DNA of 22,688 nt from an uncultured Lacticaseibacillus sp. (GTDB lineage Bacteria; Bacillota; Bacilli; Lactobacillales; Lactobacillaceae), in contig CAKQZO010000010.1 in assembly GCA_934293835.1 (NCBI GenBank), positions 1 to 22,688 of the forward strand, in the 5' to 3' direction. Position numbers and translations under genes: made by a program. Under the pieces are notes generated by a model, which was given only the letters and a program-made list of their open reading frames with translations, made no database searches and was not told the DNA's origin. Of the stretch, positions 16,884-22,688 are shown one piece after another (the first letter of the stretch is position 1; each line of letters begins with the position of its first letter).

Positions 16884-17153
16884 GTGGATACCGCGAAATT
16901 ACAGGGGTTTCTTCAAGCGCAATGGCCGGTGATTGCTGACTTCCATGCGCGTGCGCTGGCCTTCCAGCGTGAGAAAAACAGGCAGCGACCACGTGCACAG
17001 CGCCATAGTCCCAAGCGCCTGCAGCGGGAGGTGGTGGCGATGGTCGCGGCCTTCGTCGCCACGCGCTATCGACAAGGGCATCCTGCGGCGCGGAATCTGG
17101 CGTATCATGCTTGGCTGACCGTCATCGAGCAGGCCTGTGACTTTAAATCGTAG
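16884..17153 (+). CDS. Orphan 89-residue protein, possibly SOS-regulated
   Basis: I do not recognise a family. The protein has an N-terminal amphipathic part (VDTAKLQGFLQAQWPVIADFH), a strongly basic middle (residues 29-49, rich in R, K and Q) and a helical, alanine-rich C-terminus (VVAMVAAFVATRYRQGHPAARNLAYHAWLTVIEQA). There is no signal peptide, membrane span, LysM domain or cysteine pair, so it does not look like the YneA-type division inhibitor; the basic stretch would suit a nucleic-acid or acidic-protein contact, which is inference. GTG 16884 is chosen because AGGAG (16871-16875) lies 8 bases before; an in-frame TTG at 16851 overlaps the promoter. It has its own promoter with a LexA-like box and its own terminator, so it is a genuine single-gene unit. 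Confidence 0.7.
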   Translation: MDTAKLQGFLQAQWPVIADFHARALAFQREKNRQRPRAQRHSPKRLQREVVAMVAAFVATRYRQGHPAARNLAYHAWLTVIEQACDFKS

Positions 17154-17155
17154 CG

Positions 17156-17193
17156 ATAAGGGATTGTGGCGAGACGCACAGTCTCTTATTTTT
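17156..17193 (+). terminator. Rho-independent terminator of the orphan small gene
   Basis: ATAAGGGATTGTG (17156-17168) pairs with CACAGTCTCTTAT (17177-17189) over 13 positions with two G-T pairs, loop GCGAGACG, then TTTT. Confidence 0.85.
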
Positions 17194-17242
17194 GTGGTTT
17201 GCGTGAAAACGATGAGATTATTATTTTCTTGATGGAAGAATG

Positions 17243-17271
17243 ATGACAGTGGCGCAGACATGGAGTAGGAT
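17243..17271 (+). promoter_or_regulatory. Promoter of the MATE pump gene
   Basis: ATGACA (17243-17248), 17 bases, TAGGAT (17266-17271). It lies 42 bases before the GTG start. Confidence 0.5.
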
Positions 17272-17313
17272 ACTCGAAGTTGGAAATTTCGGATGAGAAA
17301 AAGGAGGGGTACT

Positions 17314-18699
17314 GTGCACACGCTAACTAAAGGCAGTCCGTTGAAACTGGTCGTTTTATTCACGATTCCGCTATTGATCGGGAACGTCTTTCAACAGCTG
17401 TATAGCTTCATGGATGCGTTGATCGTTGGCCGGACGATCGGCAAAGACGCGCTGGCTGCGGTCGGTGCGACGGGGAGCATCAACTTCTTGATCATCGGGT
17501 TTGCGCAAGGCACCACCGCCGGCTTGTCGGTGCTGACGGCCCAGGCCTTCGGGGCGCGTGATGAACGCGGGGTGCGCAAGAGCTTCGGTACCAGCATCTG
17601 GATCGCTCTGGGGTTGACGGTGATCTTGACGGCGCTGTCGGTGTCGATGACCCGGCCGCTGTTGACTTTGATGCAGACGCCCGCGGAAATTATCGATCAA
17701 TCGGTCGCCTTCGTGCGGGTGATCTTCATCGGGGTGGGGGCATCGATGGCCTTCAACTTGTTGAGTAACATGATGCGCGCCCTCGGCGATTCGCGCACGC
17801 CGCTGATTTTTCTGATTATCGCGACGGTGGTCAACATCGCCTTGGAGTTGCTGTTCATCTTAGTCTTCCATTGGGGCGTCGCCGGCGCCGGGTGGGCGAC
17901 GGTGATCGCACAGATGTTCTCGGCAATCTTGTGTTGGTGGTTCATCAAGCGGCGGATCCCGTTGCTCGTCATCAGAAAAGCGGATATGAAAATCGACTGG
18001 CCAGACATCGTGCGGCACATTAAGGTCGGGTTGCCGATGGGCTTTTCGATGTCCATCATCGCCATCGGGGCGGTGATTCTGCAGGTCATGCTGAACACGC
18101 TGGGTACCGACGCGGTGGCGGCATACACGGCTGCCGGCCGGATCGATCAGCTGGCGACGCTGCCGGCTTCCTCGTTCGGTTTGGCGATGGCAACTTACGC
18201 GGCGCAAAACCTTGGCGCGCGTGAATATGGGCGCATTCGCCGCGGTGTGCATCAGACGTTGGTGCTGAACGTCGCCGTGTCTGCAGGCTTGGGCGCCTTG
18301 ATCATTCTGTTCGGCCGGCCGCTTGTGAACCTGTTCTTGGGACCGAATCAGCCTGCCGTCACGGCCTTGGCGCAGACCTATTTCCATTACAACGCGAGCA
18401 TGTACTGGCTGCTCGCCATCTTGTTCACGATGCGTAACCTCTTGCAAGGGCTGGGCAAGACGATGGTGCCGACCGTCGCCGGGTTGTTCGAGCTGGTTAT
18501 GCGGGCCTTCGCCGGTATCGTGTTGGTGACGCACCTCGGCTTTGCCGGCGCGTCGATGGCCAACCCGCTGGCCTGGGTGGGCTCGGTGATCGTCTTAGTG
18601 AACGTCTATTTCCGGACGATGAAGGTGATCCGCCAAAAAGAAGACGCGCAGGTGCAAAAGGCGGAACAGGCGCAGTCTAATGAACACCTCGAAGAATAG
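17314..18699 (+). CDS. MATE-family multidrug efflux transporter
   Basis: A 461-residue protein with about 12 membrane helices in two MatE halves (roughly 15-190 and 235-410). Family features include PLLIGNVFQQLYSFMDALIVGR in the first helix pair, AQAFGARDERGVRKSF after helix 3, LSNMMRALGDSRTPL near residues 148-162, and in the second half GRIDQLATLPASSFGLAMATYAAQNLGA. Such pumps export cationic drugs, dyes or metabolites using Na+ or H+ gradients. The C-terminal 25 residues are hydrophilic and Gln/Glu-rich. GTG 17314 follows AAGGAGGGG at about six bases; an in-frame ATG at 17293 precedes that site and is rejected. The gene stands alone between two terminators. Substrate cannot be read from sequence. 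Confidence 0.93.
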   Translation: MHTLTKGSPLKLVVLFTIPLLIGNVFQQLYSFMDALIVGRTIGKDALAAVGATGSINFLIIGFAQGTTAGLSVLTAQAFGARDERGVRKSFGTSIWIALGLTVILTALSVSMTRPLLTLMQTPAEIIDQSVAFVRVIFIGVGASMAFNLLSNMMRALGDSRTPLIFLIIATVVNIALELLFILVFHWGVAGAGWATVIAQMFSAILCWWFIKRRIPLLVIRKADMKIDWPDIVRHIKVGLPMGFSMSIIAIGAVILQVMLNTLGTDAVAAYTAAGRIDQLATLPASSFGLAMATYAAQNLGAREYGRIRRGVHQTLVLNVAVSAGLGALIILFGRPLVNLFLGPNQPAVTALAQTYFHYNASMYWLLAILFTMRNLLQGLGKTMVPTVAGLFELVMRAFAGIVLVTHLGFAGASMANPLAWVGSVIVLVNVYFRTMKVIRQKEDAQVQKAEQAQSNEHLEE

Positions 18700-18705
18700 T
18701 TATCG

Positions 18706-18748
18706 GGCAATGACACTCGTGCAGGTAGGTGAGTGTCATTGCCTTTTT
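18706..18748 (+). terminator. Rho-independent terminator after the MATE gene
   Basis: GGCAATGACACTC (18706-18718) pairs perfectly with GAGTGTCATTGCC (18731-18743), 12-base loop, then TTTTT. Confidence 0.92.
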
Positions 18749-18772
18749 GAATTTGACGCAACGGAGGTGAGT

Positions 18773-18811
18773 GTGGTTCAATCGAAGGAAAAACGAGGTG
18801 TAGTGATTTGA
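18773..18811 (+). CDS. Putative 12-codon leader peptide before the UDG-like gene
   Basis: GTG 18773 has the strong ribosome site GGAGGTGA (18763-18770) and encodes VVQSKEKRGVVI. Its TGA (18809-18811) overlaps the TTG start of the next gene (18808-18810). The overlap and the strong site suggest translational coupling. It might alternatively be a relic of an upstream start; no conserved peptide is recognised. Confidence 0.35.
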   Translation: MVQSKEKRGVVI

Positions 18812-19377
18812 AGCCAGAGGCAATTTTTGAAGCGATCCGCCAAGATCCAGACAATGCGGCGTTCACCGAAGCGGGAATCGACCCGCTGTATCATTTTGAA
18901 CCAGACGCGACGATCTTGATCGTCAGCCAGGCGCCCAGCCGCTCGGCCCAGGCGGCAAAAACTTATTGGCGCGACGCCTCGGGGGATCGTCTGCGTGACT
19001 GGATGGGGGTCACAGAGGCCGAGTTCTATGATTCAGGCAAGCTGGCGGTGGTGCCGCTGGACTTTTATTATCCCGGCAAAGGCAAAAGCGGCGACTTGCC
19101 GCCGCGCAAAGGCTTCGCCGAAAAATGGCACCAGCCGCTGTTGCAGCTGATGCCGAAGATCAAGTTGACGCTTCTGATCGGGATGTACGCGCAGAAGTAT
19201 TACCTGCCGCGACGCGAGAAGACCCTGACGGCGACCGTGCGGCGCTTTGCTGACTACGCGCCATATTTTCCCATGGTGCACCCGTCGCCGCTGAACTACG
19301 GCTGGTTGCGTAAGAATCCGTGGTACGAGGCGCAAGTCTTGCCTGAACTCAAGCGCCAGGTGCGGGCACTGCTGTAA
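18808..19377 (+). CDS. Uracil-DNA glycosylase superfamily protein
   Basis: A 189-residue protein of the UDG-fold family. Motif A is VSQAPSRSAQ (39-48), followed by a DASGDRLRDWMG block (56-67) as in single-strand UDG and Mug-like families; the FYDSGKLAVVPLDFYYPGKG segment (73-92) and motif B VHPSPLNYGW (157-166) with H158 complete the pocket. Such proteins excise uracil or other damaged bases from DNA, or act as glycosylase-like enzymes of unknown specificity; I cannot assign a class. The start is TTG 18808, with GAGG at 18795-18798 and an overlapping leader ORF upstream; no ATG or GTG fits the conserved start. The 3' end overlaps the convergent GH13 gene by 29 bases with no terminator between them. 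No promoter was found after the MATE terminator. Confidence 0.85.
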   Translation: MKPEAIFEAIRQDPDNAAFTEAGIDPLYHFEPDATILIVSQAPSRSAQAAKTYWRDASGDRLRDWMGVTEAEFYDSGKLAVVPLDFYYPGKGKSGDLPPRKGFAEKWHQPLLQLMPKIKLTLLIGMYAQKYYLPRREKTLTATVRRFADYAPYFPMVHPSPLNYGWLRKNPWYEAQVLPELKRQVRALL

Positions 19378-21121
19378 GCTTGTCCGGTAAGCCGATCGCG
19401 AAGCCTTGCGGGGCCAAGTAGTGGTCGGTGAAGCCTTGTGCCAGCAGGGCCGTGCCTTGAAGCGGCTGGGAGCTTGTGGTCGTATTAAACCAGCCGCACA
19501 GCGTCTGGCCTTGCCAGCGGCGGGTGACTTGCAACATGCCGCCAGTGGTGGTCGTCAGGCGCGTCGTGCCGCGGCCCAAGAGGGCGGCATAGTGCCGGCG
19601 CAGGTGGACTAGCGCGGCGACTTGGCGCCAAAGCTCGCCGTGCAGGCGGGTCCAGTCCATCGGCTTGCGATTATCGGGGTCGGCGCCACCGGTCATCCCC
19701 ATTTCCGTGCCGTAATATAAACAAGGCGCGCCGACTTGCATGAAGGTGAACGCCAGCGCCTGAACGACCGCGTTGCGGTCCCCGTTGGCAATCGTCATCA
19801 CTCGCGGCGTGTCGTGTGAGTCTAACAAGTTGAGCTGGGCGCTGTTGGTGACATCGCGGGCTTGCATCAGATGATCGATCAGTTGCGCGCACAAGGCTTC
19901 AGGCGTGAGCTGGCCTTCGAGAAAATGCTGCAAGATGGGGCGGGTGAACTGGTAGTTCATGACCCCGTCGAACTCCCCGCCGTTCAGCCATGGCTGGCCG
20001 GATTGCCACACCTCGCCTAGGACATAAAAATCCGGGCGCAAGGCGATCATCTCGGCTTTGAAGCGGCGCCAGAAGTGGTGATCGATTTCGTTGGCAACAT
20101 CGAGGCGCCAGGCATCGATGCCGAAAGTTTTCACCCAATAAGTCGCGATCGCCAGCAGATAATCTTGAACCTCGGGATTGGCGGTGTTGAGCTTGGGCAT
20201 CGTTGCTTCAAAGCCGAAAGTGTCATACTGCGGGCGGCCTTCGTTCTTGGACGGGTCGCGGTAGGGCGTCAGCGGCCAGTCATGCAGGTGAAACCAGGCG
20301 GCAAAGCGCGAACGCTGGCCGTTGGCTAAGACGTCTTGCCAAGGCAAAGCGGTTTGGCCGAGGTGGTTGAACACCGCGTCGAGCATGACGCGCATACCGC
20401 GGTCGTGGGCGGCCTGCACGACTTTAGCGAAGAGCGCCTTGTCGCCGAACGCCGGGTCGATCTGATAATAATCGCTGGTGTCGTATTTGTGATTGGAAGG
20501 CGCCGCAAATAGGGGGCCGAAGTACAAGCCATTGACGCCCAGCGCCTCCAGGTCGTCGAGGTGGTCGAGCACGCCTTGCAAGTCGCCGCCGTAGAAATCG
20601 GTGCGGCTGGGATGCGCCTGCGGTTGCCAAGGCTTGGTGTGCGGCGGATCGTTGGCCAGCGACCCGTTGGCGAAGCGTTCGACGAAGAGTTGATACCAGA
20701 CAGTTTCACTCACCCATTCGGGAGGTGCGACCTGGTCGATGGTGTGCAGGTACGGCATGTGGAAGTAGTGTTCGGCAAGGCCGCGGGCGGCCGGGTCGTC
20801 GCGCCGCGGGCCAAGCGCCGTGAACAGCCACCGGTCGCCGTCGTTGCCGACCACCGTAAAGAGGTAGCGCAAGCGGTGGTACGGCGCCTGCACGGTTTGA
20901 CCCCAGTAGTCGTGTACCTGACCGCTGCCCAGCCGGTCTAGCGCAACTTCGCGATAGCGGACCTGGCCGTCGGGGTAATTCAGATACGGGTCGCCGACTA
21001 GTGCGTGCACGGTGGCCACCTCGTTGCTGGCCGTCGCAAAGCGCAACCGCAAGCGGTCTGGACTCACACCGAAGCAATCTTCACTGTCTGACCGATGATG
21101 CATCGCCGCAAGATTAAGCAC
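19349..21121 (-). CDS. GH13 neopullulanase / cyclomaltodextrinase-type glucosidase
   Basis: A 590-residue cytoplasmic enzyme of the GH13_20 type. An N-terminal CBM34-like domain (about 1-130, VLNLAAMHHR, LVGDPY, GLAEHYFHMPYL) precedes the TIM barrel starting at WVSETVWYQLFVERFANG. The conserved regions are DAVFNH (248-253), GIDAWRLDVANEID with nucleophile D341, LGEVW with acid/base E370 and LLDSHDTP with D437. Domain C follows. The family hydrolyses cyclodextrins, pullulan or maltooligosaccharides taken up by the cell; no signal peptide is seen. The GTG at 21121 is chosen because GAGGAGGG ends six bases before it, whereas the ATG at 21127 directly abuts that site. No maltose transporter or regulator gene is adjacent, and no clear promoter was found in the 120 bases upstream. 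Confidence 0.93.
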   Translation of the reverse strand: MLNLAAMHHRSDSEDCFGVSPDRLRLRFATASNEVATVHALVGDPYLNYPDGQVRYREVALDRLGSGQVHDYWGQTVQAPYHRLRYLFTVVGNDGDRWLFTALGPRRDDPAARGLAEHYFHMPYLHTIDQVAPPEWVSETVWYQLFVERFANGSLANDPPHTKPWQPQAHPSRTDFYGGDLQGVLDHLDDLEALGVNGLYFGPLFAAPSNHKYDTSDYYQIDPAFGDKALFAKVVQAAHDRGMRVMLDAVFNHLGQTALPWQDVLANGQRSRFAAWFHLHDWPLTPYRDPSKNEGRPQYDTFGFEATMPKLNTANPEVQDYLLAIATYWVKTFGIDAWRLDVANEIDHHFWRRFKAEMIALRPDFYVLGEVWQSGQPWLNGGEFDGVMNYQFTRPILQHFLEGQLTPEALCAQLIDHLMQARDVTNSAQLNLLDSHDTPRVMTIANGDRNAVVQALAFTFMQVGAPCLYYGTEMGMTGGADPDNRKPMDWTRLHGELWRQVAALVHLRRHYAALLGRGTTRLTTTTGGMLQVTRRWQGQTLCGWFNTTTSSQPLQGTALLAQGFTDHYLAPQGFAIGLPDKLTAVPAPGA

Positions 21122-21228
21122 AAGCATCCCTCCTCATCTCATCAGGTTGGCTTTACCGTAACATCTTATTGGTCAGCGGACAAACAATTGCACGTTGCGG
21201 GGGTTGACCGCCGGCGACCGCATTTTTT

Positions 21229-21277
21229 AGGAATAAAATCACTAAAGGGGATGTGACGGCAGCCACATCCCCTTTAG
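21229..21277 (-). terminator. Terminator of the second aldo/keto reductase gene
   Basis: CTAAAGGGGATGTG (21242-21255) and CACATCCCCTTTAG (21264-21277) are a perfect 14-bp inverted repeat with an 8-base loop. On the minus strand it is followed by TGATTTTATT, giving a U-rich tail. It lies 16 bases past the reductase stop and upstream of the GH13 gene. Confidence 0.82.
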
Positions 21278-21292
21278 CGTCCTCATCTCTAA

Positions 21293-22213
21293 TTACGGCA
21301 GATCGTTGCCTGCGGCGAGGTAGAGGTCGTACCACTCTTGATGCGTCAAGGTGAAGTCGGCGGCTTCGGCGATCTGGGCGATGCGCTCGGCGTTGGTGGT
21401 GCCGGCGATCACCTGGAAGCTACCTGGGATACGCAGAATCCAAGCGGCAGCCACGGCGTTGACGTTCGTGTGGTACTTGGTGGCAAGCATCTGGAGGGCA
21501 GCGTTGAGCTCTGGGAACTTTGGATTGTCGATGAAGACGCCTTCGAAGAAGCCGTATTGGTAAGGGCTCCAGGCCTGGATCGTCATATGATGCAAGCGCG
21601 AGTATTCCAGAATCCCACCATCGCGGCTGGTGGCCCGGTCGTCGGTCATGTTGGTGTGCAGGCCGAAATCGATCATGCCAGTGTGCTTGAGGGACAATTG
21701 TAGCTGATTGGCAAACAGATGCTGGCCGACCGCCTGTTGCAACAAGGCTACTTGGCCGGGATTGAAGTTAGAAACCCCGAATTGGCGCACTTTGCCCGCA
21801 TTTTGCAAGGTGTTGAAGGCCTCGGCAATGTCATCTGGTTCCATCAAGGCGTCTGGCCGGTGGAGCAAGAGGCTGTCGACGTAATCGAGGCCGAGCCGGT
21901 TCAAGGAAGCGTCGACGGCAGCTAAGATGTGTTGCTTGGAGAAGTCGTAAGCCTTGCCAGGGATGATCCCGCACTTGGTTTGCACGAGGACGTCGTCGCG
22001 GTTGAAGCTGGCTTTCTTGAGGGCGGTGCCGAACAAAGTCTCCGCCTTGCCGCCGTCGTAGATGTCGGCATTATCAAAAAAGTTGATGCCAGCCGCGTAA
22101 GCGCGCTCGAGTAAGGCTACGGCGCCGGCTTCATCTAGCTTGGTGATACGCATGACGCCCAGCGCGATCGGCGAGGCCTGCAAGCCAGAGTCACCTAGAT
22201 TGACTAATCGCAT
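21293..22213 (-). CDS. Aldo/keto reductase (YdhF-like)
   Basis: A 306-residue NADPH-dependent oxidoreductase. The AKR tetrad is D47 and Y52 (FFDNADIY), K80 (VQTKCG) and H118 (LLLHRPD). GKVRQFGVSNF and the QLQLSLKH block resemble E. coli YdhF, as does SRLHHMTIQAWSPYQYGFF. It reduces carbonyl compounds in the cytoplasm; substrate unknown. The start is ATG 22213, preceded by GGAGGG; an in-frame ATG at 22228 contains that ribosome site within its own first codons and is rejected. It is a different AKR branch from the gene at 415-1404. The gene has an extended -10 promoter at 22251-22243 and its own terminator, and is divergent from the Ppx-like gene. Confidence 0.92.
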   Translation of the reverse strand: MRLVNLGDSGLQASPIALGVMRITKLDEAGAVALLERAYAAGINFFDNADIYDGGKAETLFGTALKKASFNRDDVLVQTKCGIIPGKAYDFSKQHILAAVDASLNRLGLDYVDSLLLHRPDALMEPDDIAEAFNTLQNAGKVRQFGVSNFNPGQVALLQQAVGQHLFANQLQLSLKHTGMIDFGLHTNMTDDRATSRDGGILEYSRLHHMTIQAWSPYQYGFFEGVFIDNPKFPELNAALQMLATKYHTNVNAVAAAWILRIPGSFQVIAGTTNAERIAQIAEAADFTLTHQEWYDLYLAAGNDLP

Positions 22214-22242
22214 AAAAAATCCCTCCATTTTATATTTTAATT

Positions 22243-22251
22243 ATTATAACA
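22243..22251 (-). promoter_or_regulatory. Extended -10 promoter of the YdhF-like reductase
   Basis: On the minus strand TGTTATAAT, a perfect TGn-TATAAT, lies in an AT-rich leader (22216-22265) that contrasts with the GC-rich genes. No -35 at 17 bases was found; the leader to the ATG is about 30 bases. Confidence 0.7.
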
Positions 22252-22378
22252 AAAATAGAATATCACAAAGGCAACGTTGGTGAAAGCGAATACCCAGCGC
22301 GACGTGTCGGGCCTATAGGTGGTAGTATAGATGCAGAGGAACAATCTGGGCAGGTTTTTTTGTTAGGAGTGGAGCTTT

Positions 22379-22688
22379 ATGGCTAGTAACCGAGGATTCG
22401 TCGTCATCGGCGCGCAGGCATTATTTTTCAGCATTACGGATTTGCGAACTCTCGATGAGATCGAACGAGGGACCTACGCGGTGGCAGTCGGCGAGGATAT
22501 TTTCGCCACGAATCAGATCCAACCGGCCACGGTGGATTCGATCGTTTCGGCGTTCTCGACGATTCAACAATTGTTCAAGGACTACGGCGACCCCGAGGTG
22601 ACGATCGTGGGCAGTCACAGCTTCTTTGAGGCCGACAACGCGCAGTTTGTCTGGGATCAGATTGTTGCGCGCACCGGCTGGCGGATTC
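22379..22688 (+). CDS. ppx: Ppx/GppA-type exopolyphosphatase, N-terminal part (partial)
   Basis: The first 103 codons of a gene that runs off the window. ATG 22379 follows AGGAG and GGAG (22365-22374). The protein fits the N-terminal ASKHA lobe of Ppx/GppA phosphatases: VAVGEDIFATNQIQPATVDSIVSAF aligns with the LGEdi...g.is.e.i block, and then VTIVGSHSFFEADNAQFVWDQIVARTGW aligns with the usual vATsA.ReA.N...f...i...tG. The first phosphate loop, normally D-G-S-N-S, is replaced by VVIGAQALFFSITD, so it is a divergent branch. Ppx cleaves inorganic polyphosphate; lactic acid bacteria often carry ppx genes beside ppk, so a polyphosphate kinase gene may lie just past the window (inference). Confidence 0.75.
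   Translation, partial: MASNRGFVVIGAQALFFSITDLRTLDEIERGTYAVAVGEDIFATNQIQPATVDSIVSAFSTIQQLFKDYGDPEVTIVGSHSFFEADNAQFVWDQIVARTGWRI

Noticed and set aside
17860..18534. A 224-codon minus-strand ORF within the MATE gene
   Set aside because: It is rich in H, R and Q, as expected of an antisense frame of a membrane protein gene.
21181..21240. Possible sugar-regulator operator upstream of the GH13 gene (CAATTGCACGTTGCG region)
   Set aside because: The half-sites do not form a proper LacI-type or cre palindrome, and I could not place a convincing promoter beside them.

Overview
The window is a chromosomal stretch from a GC-rich, low-copy-repeat Firmicute, most likely a lactic acid bacterium of the Lactobacillaceae (a Lacticaseibacillus-like, high-GC lineage). 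The support is indirect: strong AGGAGG-type ribosome sites, GTG and TTG starts, a T-box leader on trpS, HelD, a fused choline/betaine permease-binding protein, paired LemA/TPM genes, and extended -10 promoters of the TGGTACAnT type. No ribosomal RNA, insertion sequence, integrase, CRISPR array or phage gene is visible. It looks like core or lightly accessory chromosome, not a mobile island.

Layout, left to right. (1) 1-1404: the tail of a Cof-type HAD phosphatase with its terminator, then a YghZ-like aldo/keto reductase. (2) 1476-5717: a short UvrA paralogue without the UvrB-binding insertion (minus), divergent from an NfsA-like nitroreductase (plus). A MarR regulator (minus) converges on the nitroreductase and overlaps its end, and is divergent from an HD-family protein that has lost its HD metal-binding segment. 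(3) 5736-6657: tRNA-Thr(GGU) with clear promoter and terminator, then a CPBP (CAAX-like) membrane protease. (4) 6708-8993: the RNA polymerase recycling motor HelD (minus). (5) 9153-13182: a probable four-gene operon with the osmoprotectant permease/binding fusion, its ATPase, a flavin disulfide reductase and a small two-helix membrane protein. (6) 13188-15258: sigma-A promoter, T-box leader, trpS and a second NfsA-like nitroreductase overlapping trpS by 4 nt, closed by a terminator. (7) 15299-16826: lemA and a TPM-domain secreted/membrane protein. (8) 16832-17193: a stand-alone 89-codon gene with a LexA/DinR-like box inside its promoter. (9) 17243-18748: a MATE efflux pump. (10) 18773-21121: a uracil-DNA-glycosylase-superfamily protein behind a tiny leader ORF, convergent and overlapping with a cytoplasmic GH13 neopullulanase/cyclomaltodextrinase. 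(11) 21242-22213: a second aldo/keto reductase (minus), and divergent from it the start of a Ppx/GppA-type gene that runs off the window.

The themes are redox and xenobiotic handling (two aldo/keto reductases, two nitroreductases, a disulfide reductase, a MATE pump, MarR), nucleic-acid maintenance (UvrA paralogue, UDG-like protein, HelD, a LexA-like box) and osmoprotection. I see no complete novel system. The points most worth a second look are the nitroreductase placed under a tryptophan T-box, the LexA-like box in front of an orphan small gene, the marR transcript that seems to run antisense across the nitroreductase to a terminator at that gene's own start, the HD protein without its HD core, and the UvrA paralogue without a UvrB docking domain.
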